This document shows positions 8,701-17,589 of a stretch of 41,385 nt of DNA, one piece after another; position 1 is the stretch's first letter; every line of letters begins with the position of its first letter. The notes under the pieces were generated by a model. It searched no databases. It was not told the origin of the DNA and saw only the letters and a program-made list of their open reading frames with translations. The stretch is from a bacterium (lineage in GTDB: Bacteria > Myxococcota_A > Bradymonadia > Bradymonadales > Bradymonadaceae): contig JAUIBR010000054.1 in NCBI GenBank assembly GCA_030427705.1, positions 1 to 41,385 on the forward strand, in the 5' to 3' direction. The position numbers and the translations under genes are program-made.

Positions 8701-11700
8701 AGTGGCGCTCATGCCCGGTGGCTGAGTTATCTGGAACGATTCATGGGTTGCCAGTCCGTCAATGAGGTGCTTTGCAAACAATTGGAGCAAGTCACTCCTG
8801 GCAATCCGTGTTTCGAAGCAAACCGTCGCGAAGCGAAGTATCGCGCGGCAATTGCAGACAACATAGTAGAGGTCAAACGGGCTGGGCGTTTGGTGGTTCA
8901 ATCCGAGTACGAACTGAACCCCTTTAACTATGAATTCGACCGGGTGACGCTCCAGCACTATGGCGGTGATGTGAGCAGTCTTGGCCAGTTCCAATTTGAC
9001 TATGTGTCGGCTGGCCCGGTCGATGATCAGCAACCGGCGACACCGAGCAACGACAAAACGGATTCATTCCTCCCGTCGGTCCTGAAGACCGCATACCCCA
9101 TGGAGACAGTTCCGTCACATCTCGCTGGAGAAGAAGCAACTCCCGGATACAATTGCACGTTGGAAGATGCCTTTGGTGATGAAAACACCGTTTGTCGCGA
9201 GCAGGAGGAGCCGCTTCCGGAGCTTGCACCAAGTCTGTGGCCGGGATTCGGGAACAACCCGACTCTAAACTGCAATGCTGACCATAGTTACGCCAATGCC
9301 AATGGCTCTCTTATCGAATGCGAGTTTTCATCCGTCGAAGACGCCTCTCGGGAGCTGCCGGGCTACACCCCAACGTATGATTACTGGGATAATGTAATCC
9401 CAGATGGCGATCCCGAACTGGATCACCCTGTGCGGACGTTTTTGACATGTGGCCAGCTTGCTGCACGTCAACTCGGCGATCCTTTTCACAATCAGGCGGC
9501 GGGTCGGTGGATTCCGCATTCGAGCGAGCCCGGACGACGCATTGCACATTATCCTCAGGGAAGCCGCGCGCGAATGAACCGCGACATGCGGCGAATTTGT
9601 CAGTGGAGTCGGACGGTGGATCGAGACGGTTACGCGACCTATTTCGGCCTCAACTTTCGCGGTCAGAGCCTCGTGAAAGCTCAAGAGGCACAGGACGCGT
9701 CGGGCTACACCTACTACGTGCTGACCGAAACGCTCTACAACGCCGATGGCATGAAACGCATCGAGTACTTGCCTCAACATCACGGTGCCGCCAGCGTTGG
9801 GCACACTCGATACATCTACGAGGCAGAGAGATTCGAGGACCCCAAGGAGTACTTGATGCCATTGTTCTGGGGCGCTCGCACGAATATCTCTTCAGAGACG
9901 TTTGTTCCCGCGCTACCTGTCTTCAACACAGACCAGACTCAGGATGTTGTTGGAACCCGCACGCACTATCAATACGAACGCCTGTACAATCAGCTACAGC
10001 AGGTCACGAAGAGTGTATTGCTTACGGACGGCTCGGAGGACATCACGGGACAAACTACTTTCTTGTTTGATTATCAGGAGTTTGCCGCTCCCACAACATT
10101 GTCATTTGACAAGAACAATCACACGCCTGCTGATGCTGTGCTCGCAAACCTTTACGGCCAATTCTATCAAGGAGTGAACTGGTTTCTTAAACCTCCACCT
10201 TGTGCGGACTCAGGTGGATGTCAAAACTCCGCGTCGCACACGGACACAGCAGAGTTCAAAGCCGAGATGTTCGATTGGGCGTTCGCCAATACGCCGTTTC
10301 AGGGCACTGACCGAAACGGTGATCAGGTGACAGGGTTTCAACACAACACGGCCTGGGTTGGGAATGGGGTCAAAGCGCTTCCTGTCGAGATTAAGCATAA
10401 ATCTCCCAACTCCAGTGATGAGACGATGACGACGACCATATCATGGAGTCCGAATGGTCTTCCCGCGTCAATCACGGGTCCCGCTGGAACCACCACCTCG
10501 TACAAATACTATCCACTCGGGGAATTTGGTTCATCCACCCCACCTGGTTCAGTTGGCTCCAACCAGAACAAGGGCCTGCTTGCGTGGGTCCAGCGTGATG
10601 CCGTCGGCGAGTATCGCGAAGATTGGGGCCCCCATGTAGGCTGTGTGGATCCCGCAACGCCCGGTGCCTATCGCTTCCTCGTTGAGGGCTGCTCACCTAC
10701 AGCTTCTGCTCAGCTAGCAAGCGCAAACATTCCCACCAAGGTGCAACAAGCGTTGCTCGATACGGGTGGTCAGATTCTGCGAACATCGTTCTCGTACGGC
10801 TATCACGGTCATGTCGCGAGGGAATGGAATGGGGATGCAACAGACCCCGCGGCACAAGAGATTCAAACGATCACGGATACTGATGGAAGACTGGTCTCCC
10901 GAACGATTGTCGCCGATGACCCACAAAACAACCGCACGACATCCGTGACGCTTACTAAAGAAGGGTGGATGGGCGCAGTTGACGTACACCACATCGCCAC
11001 GGAATCGCAGACACGTTACAAATACAACGAAATCGGGAATGTTGTAGGAATGTGCGAGGCGCTGCAGCAGGGAGCCTGTGACACTGTGTTCGCCATTCCC
11101 AATCCTCCGGTTAGCAACGCATACAATCTGACGACCTACACGTACACCGGCGAAGACCTTGTGGAAACGATGACCAATGGCGTGGGTGTCGTGACGGAGC
11201 ATACCTATGACTTCGACCAACGCTTGCTGACATCCAAGACCCACGACCCCGGGGACCCCACGTCCGCGCGCGAGACCGCGTACACCTATAATGCTCAAGG
11301 ACAACGTATCCGGATCGAACATTCTGGCACGCTTTCGGAGGAGTTTGAGTACGATGGATTTGGACGAATTCGCACCTACACGGATGTCCGAGACACACCG
11401 TGGCAGCTCGCCTACAACAGCCAGAATGCGAGTACGCACCTGACGCAAACCTCTAATCCACTGGATTCGTCGTTGGTGCTGGGTTCACACTACATTATTC
11501 GTGACTACGACGGCTTCGGCCGAGTGACGTCCGTGAATGAACATGGGCTCCGGACAACGAACATCCTGCGTCGGGAAGATGGGAGGCCGATAGCCATTGA
11601 TGATTCCGATTCAGGAACCACGTGGATTTCCTACAACGTGTTGGGACAGCCCGTGTGGCGACAAGCGCCTGATGGAACGCAGACTTTCAGCGTTTATGAC

Positions 11701-14556
11701 CCGGTTTCGCAAACCTCCACCCACGCAACGTTTTCCGGTGGACCGGATTCGATCGCCACGGCAACTCAGGTCTTGAGGGACCGATTAGGCGAGCCCTACG
11801 AGGTGGTCGAGATTGGAATGGATGATTCCGAGTCGGTCACCCACTACGGCTGGGTCGCCGGGAATCTGACTTCGCTGACCGACCCAGAGGGTAACACCTC
11901 AAGCTACCAGTATGACCTCGGTGGTAATCTCACATGGTCTTCCAGGCCTGGTCCATCGGGTGCGATTACATCTAGCCACGAATATGACGCACTGGGACGA
12001 ATTACGAGGACCACCGACGGGAATCTGTGGGCGACCGATTACACCTATAATGCGTTTGGAGAGTTGAAGACTCGTACGTTGCCAGGCCTGACCCAGAATC
12101 AAGCGTGGAGCTACGATACACTCGGCCGGATGACCTCCTATACCGACACGTGTGGCAACATCACGTCCAACGAATTTGATCCTTTGAGTGGCGATGTCAC
12201 GAAACGTCGATGGCAGCCGGTCGGTAGCACCACACCCACAGACTTGGTTGTCGTTGACACCCGTGATGCGTTGGGTCGCGTGACACAGGCACGGCATTTG
12301 AACCCCACACTTGGTTTAGGCAGCGAGAACAGCGTTCAGACTAACCTGACCTATGATGGTCTTGGCCGCATCATCGGAGACGCAAATGCGGTAGGAACAC
12401 ACACAACGCAGACAACCTCTATTGGATACGCAGCGGTGTCTGGGCTGCCCCAGATAAACCGAACTGTGGGCTATCCGACCGGGTTGCAAGACGCTCAAAC
12501 GTTGGAGTCTGGAAAGCTGACCGCCCAGAGCATCTCGCCGTTGGCCGGGGCAGTACACTCCATCACACACAACTGGAATGGCACCCGGCTCGGTCAACGA
12601 ACACACGACTACAACACTCAGGCCGGCGTTGATTACGCCTCAACGCCTGTCTACGGCAATTTTGGATATCAGACCGCCTGGCAGGTGGGAACGACTGGCA
12701 TTGATAACGTGTACAGTCAAATCGTTGAACGAGACGTAAAGCACCGCATCCGAACCGCGTGGTGGGAGTTCGATGGTGGCAGCTCGGCATATTTAGACCA
12801 AAGTCGTGGTTTTGAGTATGACCCACGCGGAGCGTTATCAACCGTGCATCATGCAGACCAACTTGGACCCACTGGGTTCATTGTCGGGGGACACACTGCG
12901 GCGACAAACGCCACCGTGGCAGCGGCCTCCTCGCAACTTAACGCGACTGTGGCTGACCGCTGGCGAGATGCGACCGCTGGCGGGTTGGAGGCCATCGACT
13001 ATGGTGGCACGACCATGTGGTCAACGCCACCACGCTCTATCGGGCATCAGATGCAGGGCTTGACTGTCGATGGCGTCACGACGCCCTACACAACGACGCA
13101 GGGATGCGACGGACGCGTCGAGACAGCGCTCGGTATGGACTTCCATTACGATGGTGCAGGTCGGCTTAGTTATGTGACGGATGAAAACTCCGCGACCATC
13201 AAGGAACGCTATTGGTACGATGCGATGGGACGCCTTGCAGCCTATGAAGACCTGACCACAGGCGGAATTGGCAAACGCATCTTCGGTTACGATGGCCAAC
13301 AGATGATTAGCGCAGTGGATGGAGGCGACAACCCGCTGTGGGAAGCCGTCTGGGGAGCCGGGCAAGACGAGCTTTTGGCCTACTACAACCACGAGATGCC
13401 TACGCAAGACAACTACATCACCATCAGAAACCACACGAACAGCGTGGTAGGTCTACACAGCATGCTCTCGGACACTACCGTCGCAATGGCGGAGTACAAC
13501 GCTGAAGGAAGGGTCAAGACCTTCGACCCGGCCTTGGGCACGGCCCTTTGTCAAGAAGAGGGCAGTCCTGGGACAGTGTGTCGTGGACCTGAGAACATCG
13601 CGTTTGGATTCAACTCGATGTGGCGTTCGCCGGTTAGTGGTCTGGTCTACATGCGCAATCGAATGTACAGCCCGCGGATGGCGGAGTTCATCAGCCATGA
13701 CCCCTTGGGTTATGTAGATAGTTTCAATCCGTACCAATTCGCAAGTCTAGACGGGGTAAATCGGTGGGATCCTTGGGGGTTGGATGATGAGCTCGGGGGA
13801 ATTGTAAAGAGAGGTCTAGCCCGTTCAGGTTTATCAAGTCCCACGCTGGAAACAGCCGCGAAGACGTATTCAGTCCGCGAAGACTTGAAGCCGAGTGGCA
13901 CGACCAAAGGTGCCTTCAACGAAGCACAAGGTGCATTCCGATTTCGACCGCAGTACAAGGGTAAATCGGGCACCGTGAAGCAAGATTCGGTGCTAAATGG
14001 TGCACGAAGGTACGCCAATGGCAGTAATAACTCCGACGATTTGGCCGACTTTTTGACTGTCATTCATGAAGCCGCTCACGCCGCTTCCTTTTTGTATGAC
14101 TGGCACCCTATTGAGGACGATGGCTCGATTTTTGGTGACGCTGGCTACATCGAAAATGAAACGAATGAGCTGGAGCAGGATGGACGACTAGCTGATGAGA
14201 CTCTCGCAGATGCGGTCGAACAGATAATCAAAATCCAAATAGAAGCCCTAAGACTGTATCCGACAGACCTTGAAAAGCGTGGAGAACTCATCAAATTCGG
14301 AATCGACGCGCTGTCCAAAAGTGGAATTGGTAATGGTGTTGATACCTACACGGTTCTACACGGTCTCGAAGGGCAAGAAACCAAGAGAGTACAAGTTCCA
14401 CGTGATACAATCCGGAAGATTCGAGCGTTTATTGAGGATCCTAATCCTCCAACGCCTCGACCGAAGCGCAAATGGAAGACTAAACCGTCATGGAGAGATT
14501 TGCGAGAAACTGAGCGACCGTCGGTTGGCAACGGCAAGGGAGGGCTGAGTGAATAA
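5743..14556 (+). CDS. Giant RHS/YD-repeat protein with HExxH tip
   Basis: From the ATG at 5743 the product has 2937 residues and a Sec signal (MKTRLVTFLLGLMAVL...TSFA); a TTG at 5731 is a possible alternative start. Residues to about 490 are Cys-rich and unassigned, and a very acidic stretch follows at about 530-566. A DUF6531-type entry (GDPVLLSNGALVMSSTDLSF) starts near 584. Many YD repeats follow (FEYDGFGRIRTYTD, SYDTLGRMTSYTD, RYWYDAMGRLAAYED). The RHS core ends with RNRMYSPRMAEFISHDPLGY and DPWG near 2676. By analogy with other RHS proteins, the shell encloses and autocleaves a variable C-terminal toxin. Here the roughly 260-residue tip contains VIHEAAHAASF (HEAAH at 2775), a zincin-type motif. 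The tip overlaps the next gene by 8 bp. The toxin role is inference. Confidence 0.92.
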   Translation: MKTRLVTFLLGLMAVLMATGTSFAAPPGYQTCAEHGLNAYPEHQSFSYRGAAFSHFTNVDMIMMPESEVVRFMQNGRLETDNPDPGLVHETMEVAMVVNQRNSFGLYGEMEAMAEFEMEGDFVIAVTRSAGLDPAQPNNVQSDEVYFMPVTGVLNTEGDPATWIVRQPVGGTNPNIPGKAPCECDSGVAISRFAASPGAPPVPFCGLGDFTKGGLLFEVVNSLNDMPGFSEHQQLDVCTQMNVLRDGMGRQTASVVGGPQMMNWIDLGVPPDPDQCFRPSECTEMIPAACGLTGTDVQEGINTPTNECLGEKKDVSPLCTVVSKGWKEPIECGGQAPGDNDLESMGACIGAKGLGVSVGSHRQSRIGAKQTMPPVCKVPFKPWCARAVDPGDQSHPDWNQCYNDPSAGHDFWLGLMRCDGSGSGNTPPGYACCEGVENCYCRDVPGAGVEMCVDCSGETCVEFTRRVAGPDPRVGCKEAEGCTDTDTEEGDSESDNSNHDWLCQIAVLCETGVVCPHRQQGTSVYCKEPPDEDQTEDEEESEIAGASEEDDDDSDGDESNEDAKEHTTRPRQAKPIVEPGAEGGDPVLLSNGALVMSSTDLSFPGVRPLEFTRFYDSRSDDKGALGSNWSHNWEINIRAIVPGTAPSWAPEYCVGMNPVATCLMLQEADGSQSLFIYDPVQEVFTPESAVNKVIRAIEGGGYRLRYADGRVQRFNSEGAILSDRDRFGNGFQIHQEMTPLYRAFKRYCTVHADENHDGAPFESSRQRFCLDSSTCAAYDARVCTFLGVILGKQGGEELADVGWEPGLFGGEPIQLPTELNPIPAPWEDEIPPEILNDPQNLDGYLANYKSEMEIAQAYLRRIVGIGYLPESLDGGQRYRPTKVVDDHGRELRFHYDDKTDVSASQLTFGLLERVDGPGGVRIVYEYQRDSSVDEALQERFLTRARREYPAFNSTLGWDDSQWWSHRYAGDYLEFEYTYQDASTANLSGAHARWLSYLERFMGCQSVNEVLCKQLEQVTPGNPCFEANRREAKYRAAIADNIVEVKRAGRLVVQSEYELNPFNYEFDRVTLQHYGGDVSSLGQFQFDYVSAGPVDDQQPATPSNDKTDSFLPSVLKTAYPMETVPSHLAGEEATPGYNCTLEDAFGDENTVCREQEEPLPELAPSLWPGFGNNPTLNCNADHSYANANGSLIECEFSSVEDASRELPGYTPTYDYWDNVIPDGDPELDHPVRTFLTCGQLAARQLGDPFHNQAAGRWIPHSSEPGRRIAHYPQGSRARMNRDMRRICQWSRTVDRDGYATYFGLNFRGQSLVKAQEAQDASGYTYYVLTETLYNADGMKRIEYLPQHHGAASVGHTRYIYEAERFEDPKEYLMPLFWGARTNISSETFVPALPVFNTDQTQDVVGTRTHYQYERLYNQLQQVTKSVLLTDGSEDITGQTTFLFDYQEFAAPTTLSFDKNNHTPADAVLANLYGQFYQGVNWFLKPPPCADSGGCQNSASHTDTAEFKAEMFDWAFANTPFQGTDRNGDQVTGFQHNTAWVGNGVKALPVEIKHKSPNSSDETMTTTISWSPNGLPASITGPAGTTTSYKYYPLGEFGSSTPPGSVGSNQNKGLLAWVQRDAVGEYREDWGPHVGCVDPATPGAYRFLVEGCSPTASAQLASANIPTKVQQALLDTGGQILRTSFSYGYHGHVAREWNGDATDPAAQEIQTITDTDGRLVSRTIVADDPQNNRTTSVTLTKEGWMGAVDVHHIATESQTRYKYNEIGNVVGMCEALQQGACDTVFAIPNPPVSNAYNLTTYTYTGEDLVETMTNGVGVVTEHTYDFDQRLLTSKTHDPGDPTSARETAYTYNAQGQRIRIEHSGTLSEEFEYDGFGRIRTYTDVRDTPWQLAYNSQNASTHLTQTSNPLDSSLVLGSHYIIRDYDGFGRVTSVNEHGLRTTNILRREDGRPIAIDDSDSGTTWISYNVLGQPVWRQAPDGTQTFSVYDPVSQTSTHATFSGGPDSIATATQVLRDRLGEPYEVVEIGMDDSESVTHYGWVAGNLTSLTDPEGNTSSYQYDLGGNLTWSSRPGPSGAITSSHEYDALGRITRTTDGNLWATDYTYNAFGELKTRTLPGLTQNQAWSYDTLGRMTSYTDTCGNITSNEFDPLSGDVTKRRWQPVGSTTPTDLVVVDTRDALGRVTQARHLNPTLGLGSENSVQTNLTYDGLGRIIGDANAVGTHTTQTTSIGYAAVSGLPQINRTVGYPTGLQDAQTLESGKLTAQSISPLAGAVHSITHNWNGTRLGQRTHDYNTQAGVDYASTPVYGNFGYQTAWQVGTTGIDNVYSQIVERDVKHRIRTAWWEFDGGSSAYLDQSRGFEYDPRGALSTVHHADQLGPTGFIVGGHTAATNATVAAASSQLNATVADRWRDATAGGLEAIDYGGTTMWSTPPRSIGHQMQGLTVDGVTTPYTTTQGCDGRVETALGMDFHYDGAGRLSYVTDENSATIKERYWYDAMGRLAAYEDLTTGGIGKRIFGYDGQQMISAVDGGDNPLWEAVWGAGQDELLAYYNHEMPTQDNYITIRNHTNSVVGLHSMLSDTTVAMAEYNAEGRVKTFDPALGTALCQEEGSPGTVCRGPENIAFGFNSMWRSPVSGLVYMRNRMYSPRMAEFISHDPLGYVDSFNPYQFASLDGVNRWDPWGLDDELGGIVKRGLARSGLSSPTLETAAKTYSVREDLKPSGTTKGAFNEAQGAFRFRPQYKGKSGTVKQDSVLNGARRYANGSNNSDDLADFLTVIHEAAHAASFLYDWHPIEDDGSIFGDAGYIENETNELEQDGRLADETLADAVEQIIKIQIEALRLYPTDLEKRGELIKFGIDALSKSGIGNGVDTYTVLHGLEGQETKRVQVPRDTIRKIRAFIEDPNPPTPRPKRKWKTKPSWRDLRETERPSVGNGKGGLSE

Positions 14557-15013
14557 GCGCGTCGCAATTACGGGGACAATACTTCTGGTCGGCATTTTCG
14601 TCATCTATGAGATTGCAAGGAGTTATAGCCTGGACCGTTTTCATTCAACTTCGGCCTGTATCCACGAAACGAAGGAAATACTGAAGTTTACCCTGGTACC
14701 CGATCAGCCCATTGGTATCGAGTTTTCGGGGGAGGGTGAAGAAGCGCTGAAGTACATGATTAACCTGAACAAAGAGGACCCAAAGTGTGCCGACCCAGCT
14801 GTCAGGTTTCACGATCTAAAGCTTCAGGTTTGGTACTCGCCACGTCTTCTGAGCGATGGAGAGAAGCGGGTTACTTCAAGACGCGGCTTCCTACTTCAGT
14901 TTTCTGCCGAGCCAATGTTTCCTTGGGAAGAGAGGGATTCGGGCCTCATGTTCATTTCGGATGCAACTGGCATACAAGAAGAACCTTGGGACATAAGACA
15001 GACCAAGCGTTGA
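14549..15013 (+). CDS. Putative immunity protein for the RHS tip
   Basis: A GTG start at 14549 with GGGAGGG upstream overlaps the 3' end of the RHS gene by 8 bp, so the two are translationally coupled. The 154-residue product has one N-terminal membrane segment (ITGTILLVGIFVIYEIA) and a mostly extracytoplasmic soluble part with two Cys (TSACIHETKE, DPKCADP). I know no family for it. RHS tips are commonly followed by a small cognate immunity gene, and a membrane-anchored periplasmic inhibitor would fit a secreted peptidase-like toxin. That assignment rests on position only. Confidence 0.75.
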   Translation: MNKRVAITGTILLVGIFVIYEIARSYSLDRFHSTSACIHETKEILKFTLVPDQPIGIEFSGEGEEALKYMINLNKEDPKCADPAVRFHDLKLQVWYSPRLLSDGEKRVTSRRGFLLQFSAEPMFPWEERDSGLMFISDATGIQEEPWDIRQTKR

Positions 15014-15020
15014 CGGAGCC

Positions 15021-15101
15021 GGGGTAGCGTCACTTTTGGCGGAGACGTTCCTTTGAAATCGGGCCGAACGGGCCTTTCCGCGCTAGATTGCGGGAGATGC
15101 G
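15021..15101. repeat. 81-bp two-hairpin interspersed repeat, copy 1
   Basis: The repeat starts GGGGTAGCGTCAC and ends CGGGAGATGCG. The first hairpin is AGCGTC...GACGTT and the second CCGC-GCTAGATT-GCGG, with CCGAACGGGCCTTTCCGC between them. It begins 8 bp after the stop of the putative immunity gene and ends 24 bp before the RCC1 gene start. Other copies are at 19306, 26748 and, in part, 35066. Confidence 0.8.
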
Positions 15102-15125
15102 TGTGTTTTGTCGAGATCCATACCT

Positions 15126-17405
15126 ATGGCTAGAAATCAATCAATCTTAGTGTGTTTGCTGCTCTTGGGACTAGGTTGTGGCGACAGCGGTCCTGCCATC
15201 GATCCACCTCTGGACATGGTGGACATGAGCAACGTTGTGCGAGCCATCACGGCCAACTTCGAAAACTTACGAATGGCTGAAGGCTTCTCAATTCGAGCTC
15301 GCATTCAGCTTGATGGAGAGATGCTGCCGCCGAGTTCTTACACGCTCGTCACAGATTCGGAGACTTTGTCCATCGAGGACGGTGTTCTTTTTGGCCAAAC
15401 CCCAGGATCTGCGCAGGTGATCGTGCAATACGAGGGCATTGATTACCCCTTCGATTTAGAGATCGTGGAACCCGTGTACACGTCGCTCGCGACGGGGCTC
15501 GCCACGTCCTGCGGGTTGGCTACTGACAAAACGGTCACATGCTGGGGGAGCGCAGTCGCAGGTACATCCACATTGCAAGGTCAGGAGTTCGACGAAGTTG
15601 TCGTGGAAGGCAATCTGGCGTGTGGACGTGCGGGCAGTCAGGTCTGGTGCTGGGGCTATACAAATGGGCACACTTATCCAGGCAATTACGATATTGGTGT
15701 GGCCGGGCGACTCAACATCGAGCCAGTTCTCGATATCGACGCAAACGACCTCAATGTGTGCGCACTGCTTGAATCCGGAAGCATCCAGTGCTTTGGGTCG
15801 GAGGGGTACGGCCAAGTTCGAACGGTCGAAGGCCCATTCGTGTCAATGTCGGTCGGACAGGTCACGGTCTGCGGTTTGAAAGCAGACAGCAGTCGGACAT
15901 GTTGGGGATATCTTGGTTCGCTAATCGTGGATGAGCCCGAGGGGTTTGCGACCGAGCCGATCGAGGCCGATGGGGATGTGGCCTTTGTGGAACTTCTAAC
16001 TGGAGCAACCAATGCCTGTGGAATCACGGCTGAGCGAGAGCTTTATTGCTGGGGCACCCCGCAAACCGCGTTCTTTGCGCGTAGCTTTTCTGGGCGGCCG
16101 TCAGAACCGGTGCTGGTTATGGAGGACGTCAAGCAGGCTAGTTTGCGAGCTTACACCATATGCGCGATTAACAGTTATGGTGAGATGCGGTGTTTTGGGC
16201 AGGCCGGTGTGGGCGAGATTCCAGGAATCAGTGCGTCGCAATCCAATGAACCGGTTTTGGTCGAAGGGCTATGGGAATCGGTTTCGATGGGTAACAAGTT
16301 TGGGTGTGCATTGAGTCTGGCTGGCGAGCGTTATTGTTGGGGAGCCGACGAAGGGGGAGCGCTCTCCGGACGCAAGACGCTACGTCCGTCGGAACTGAGT
16401 ACACCTGCAACCCTTTCGAACGTTGAATCACTGGCACTCGATGAATCGTCGATTTGCTACATTGAAAGCGGCGCTCTGTATTGCATGGGAGTAAGTCGTC
16501 AAGGTTCAGCAGGCATTGGTCCGAAATCGAGCCCGGAAGCAATTCGCGTGCTTGGTGATGCGGAGGCCGTAACGAAGGTCCAACTCGAACACGACCATGG
16601 CTGTGCACTAACCGCAGGCGGCGCCATGTATGCGTGGGGACCAAACGGAACCGGTGTCGCGTCGCCAGTCCGTGGTGCTGTCATCGAACCGCAATTGGTT
16701 GAATTGCCGTCGAGTGCAATCGATATGAGCTGCAACGGCTACCACGCCTGTGCGGTGCTCGATGACTTCTCGCTACATTGCTGGGGCGCGAATAACTTTG
16801 GGCAGGTTGACCCATCCTCGCAGGCAGGCAACGTGCTAGCCCAGGAGGTTTCATTCATGGATGAAGGATTTCCGGCGGAGATTAGGCTGGTGGAGGTATC
16901 ACCCCTCGGGACCTGCGCTGTGACCCGTCGCAACAACGTCTACTGCTGGGGGCTCGACACGCGAGGTCAAAACACCGGACGTGAGTTCATCCCGAAAAGC
17001 GTACCAAGCGTGAAACACCTGCTGACCGATGAATTCGGACATTGTGTCCAGACCGAAGAGGACCAACTGTACTGTTGGGGAAGTCATGGCACGATTGGTT
17101 CCCTCGAACCTCAGCTCCTTGACGAGTTCATCTTTCAAGCTGCGAATACCTTTGGATCGCTTTGTAAACTCGATCCCGACGGGGTGCGCTGCATCGGCAA
17201 CACGCGTGAGGTCGTGGCTCCTCCATCGACCACCAATGAGTGGATTGATGTCCACGACGTTGAAGGCGCTGTGGCCCTGTACGGTAAGCAGTACAATCTC
17301 TGTGTGGTGGACCGCGATGGCCAGGCCCATTGCTGGGGCTATGACTACATGGGCTTGTATGCAGCTGAGCAGTGGTTGTTTGACGCTCCAACACAATTCG
17401 AATGA
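15126..17405 (+). CDS. RCC1-repeat lipoprotein
   Basis: The ATG at 15126 gives a 759-residue lipoprotein (lipobox LGLGC); a TTG at 15108 is a weaker alternative. An Ig-like segment lies at about residues 40-115. After it come many repeats of the RCC1/propeller type, each ending in a Cys-Trp-Gly or similar (SCGLATDKTVTCWG, CGLKADSSRTCWG, ACGITAERELYCWG, CALSLAGERYCWG). Such paired-Cys RCC1 repeats are frequent in secreted Myxococcota proteins and fold into beta-propellers. It is likely exposed on the outer membrane and may bind a protein or glycan ligand; no catalytic site is visible. It sits directly after a copy of the 81-bp repeat. Confidence 0.9.
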   Translation: MARNQSILVCLLLLGLGCGDSGPAIDPPLDMVDMSNVVRAITANFENLRMAEGFSIRARIQLDGEMLPPSSYTLVTDSETLSIEDGVLFGQTPGSAQVIVQYEGIDYPFDLEIVEPVYTSLATGLATSCGLATDKTVTCWGSAVAGTSTLQGQEFDEVVVEGNLACGRAGSQVWCWGYTNGHTYPGNYDIGVAGRLNIEPVLDIDANDLNVCALLESGSIQCFGSEGYGQVRTVEGPFVSMSVGQVTVCGLKADSSRTCWGYLGSLIVDEPEGFATEPIEADGDVAFVELLTGATNACGITAERELYCWGTPQTAFFARSFSGRPSEPVLVMEDVKQASLRAYTICAINSYGEMRCFGQAGVGEIPGISASQSNEPVLVEGLWESVSMGNKFGCALSLAGERYCWGADEGGALSGRKTLRPSELSTPATLSNVESLALDESSICYIESGALYCMGVSRQGSAGIGPKSSPEAIRVLGDAEAVTKVQLEHDHGCALTAGGAMYAWGPNGTGVASPVRGAVIEPQLVELPSSAIDMSCNGYHACAVLDDFSLHCWGANNFGQVDPSSQAGNVLAQEVSFMDEGFPAEIRLVEVSPLGTCAVTRRNNVYCWGLDTRGQNTGREFIPKSVPSVKHLLTDEFGHCVQTEEDQLYCWGSHGTIGSLEPQLLDEFIFQAANTFGSLCKLDPDGVRCIGNTREVVAPPSTTNEWIDVHDVEGAVALYGKQYNLCVVDRDGQAHCWGYDYMGLYAAEQWLFDAPTQFE

Positions 17406-17422
17406 GTGCGAAATTGCTTTCG

Positions 17423-17460
17423 GGGTCGGGTCCGACTTCGCTCCTGATTCGAGCCGACCC
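17423..17460. terminator. Hairpin between convergent genes
   Basis: GGGTCGG (17423-17429) and CCGACCC (17454-17460) form a 7-bp stem just past the RCC1 gene stop, in a 184-bp gap between convergent genes. It has no T run, so a terminator role is tentative. Confidence 0.35.
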
Positions 17461-17589
17461 ATCGGATCATTCGTGTTGATGGGCGTTCGCGTGTATTGTG
17501 TCACGTAAAGGAGGGCAGGGCGATACGTGGAAGTTCCCAATTTTCTCCGTTTCTCCGAAACCCCCCTTCTGAGTAGGTCCAGGGGACCA

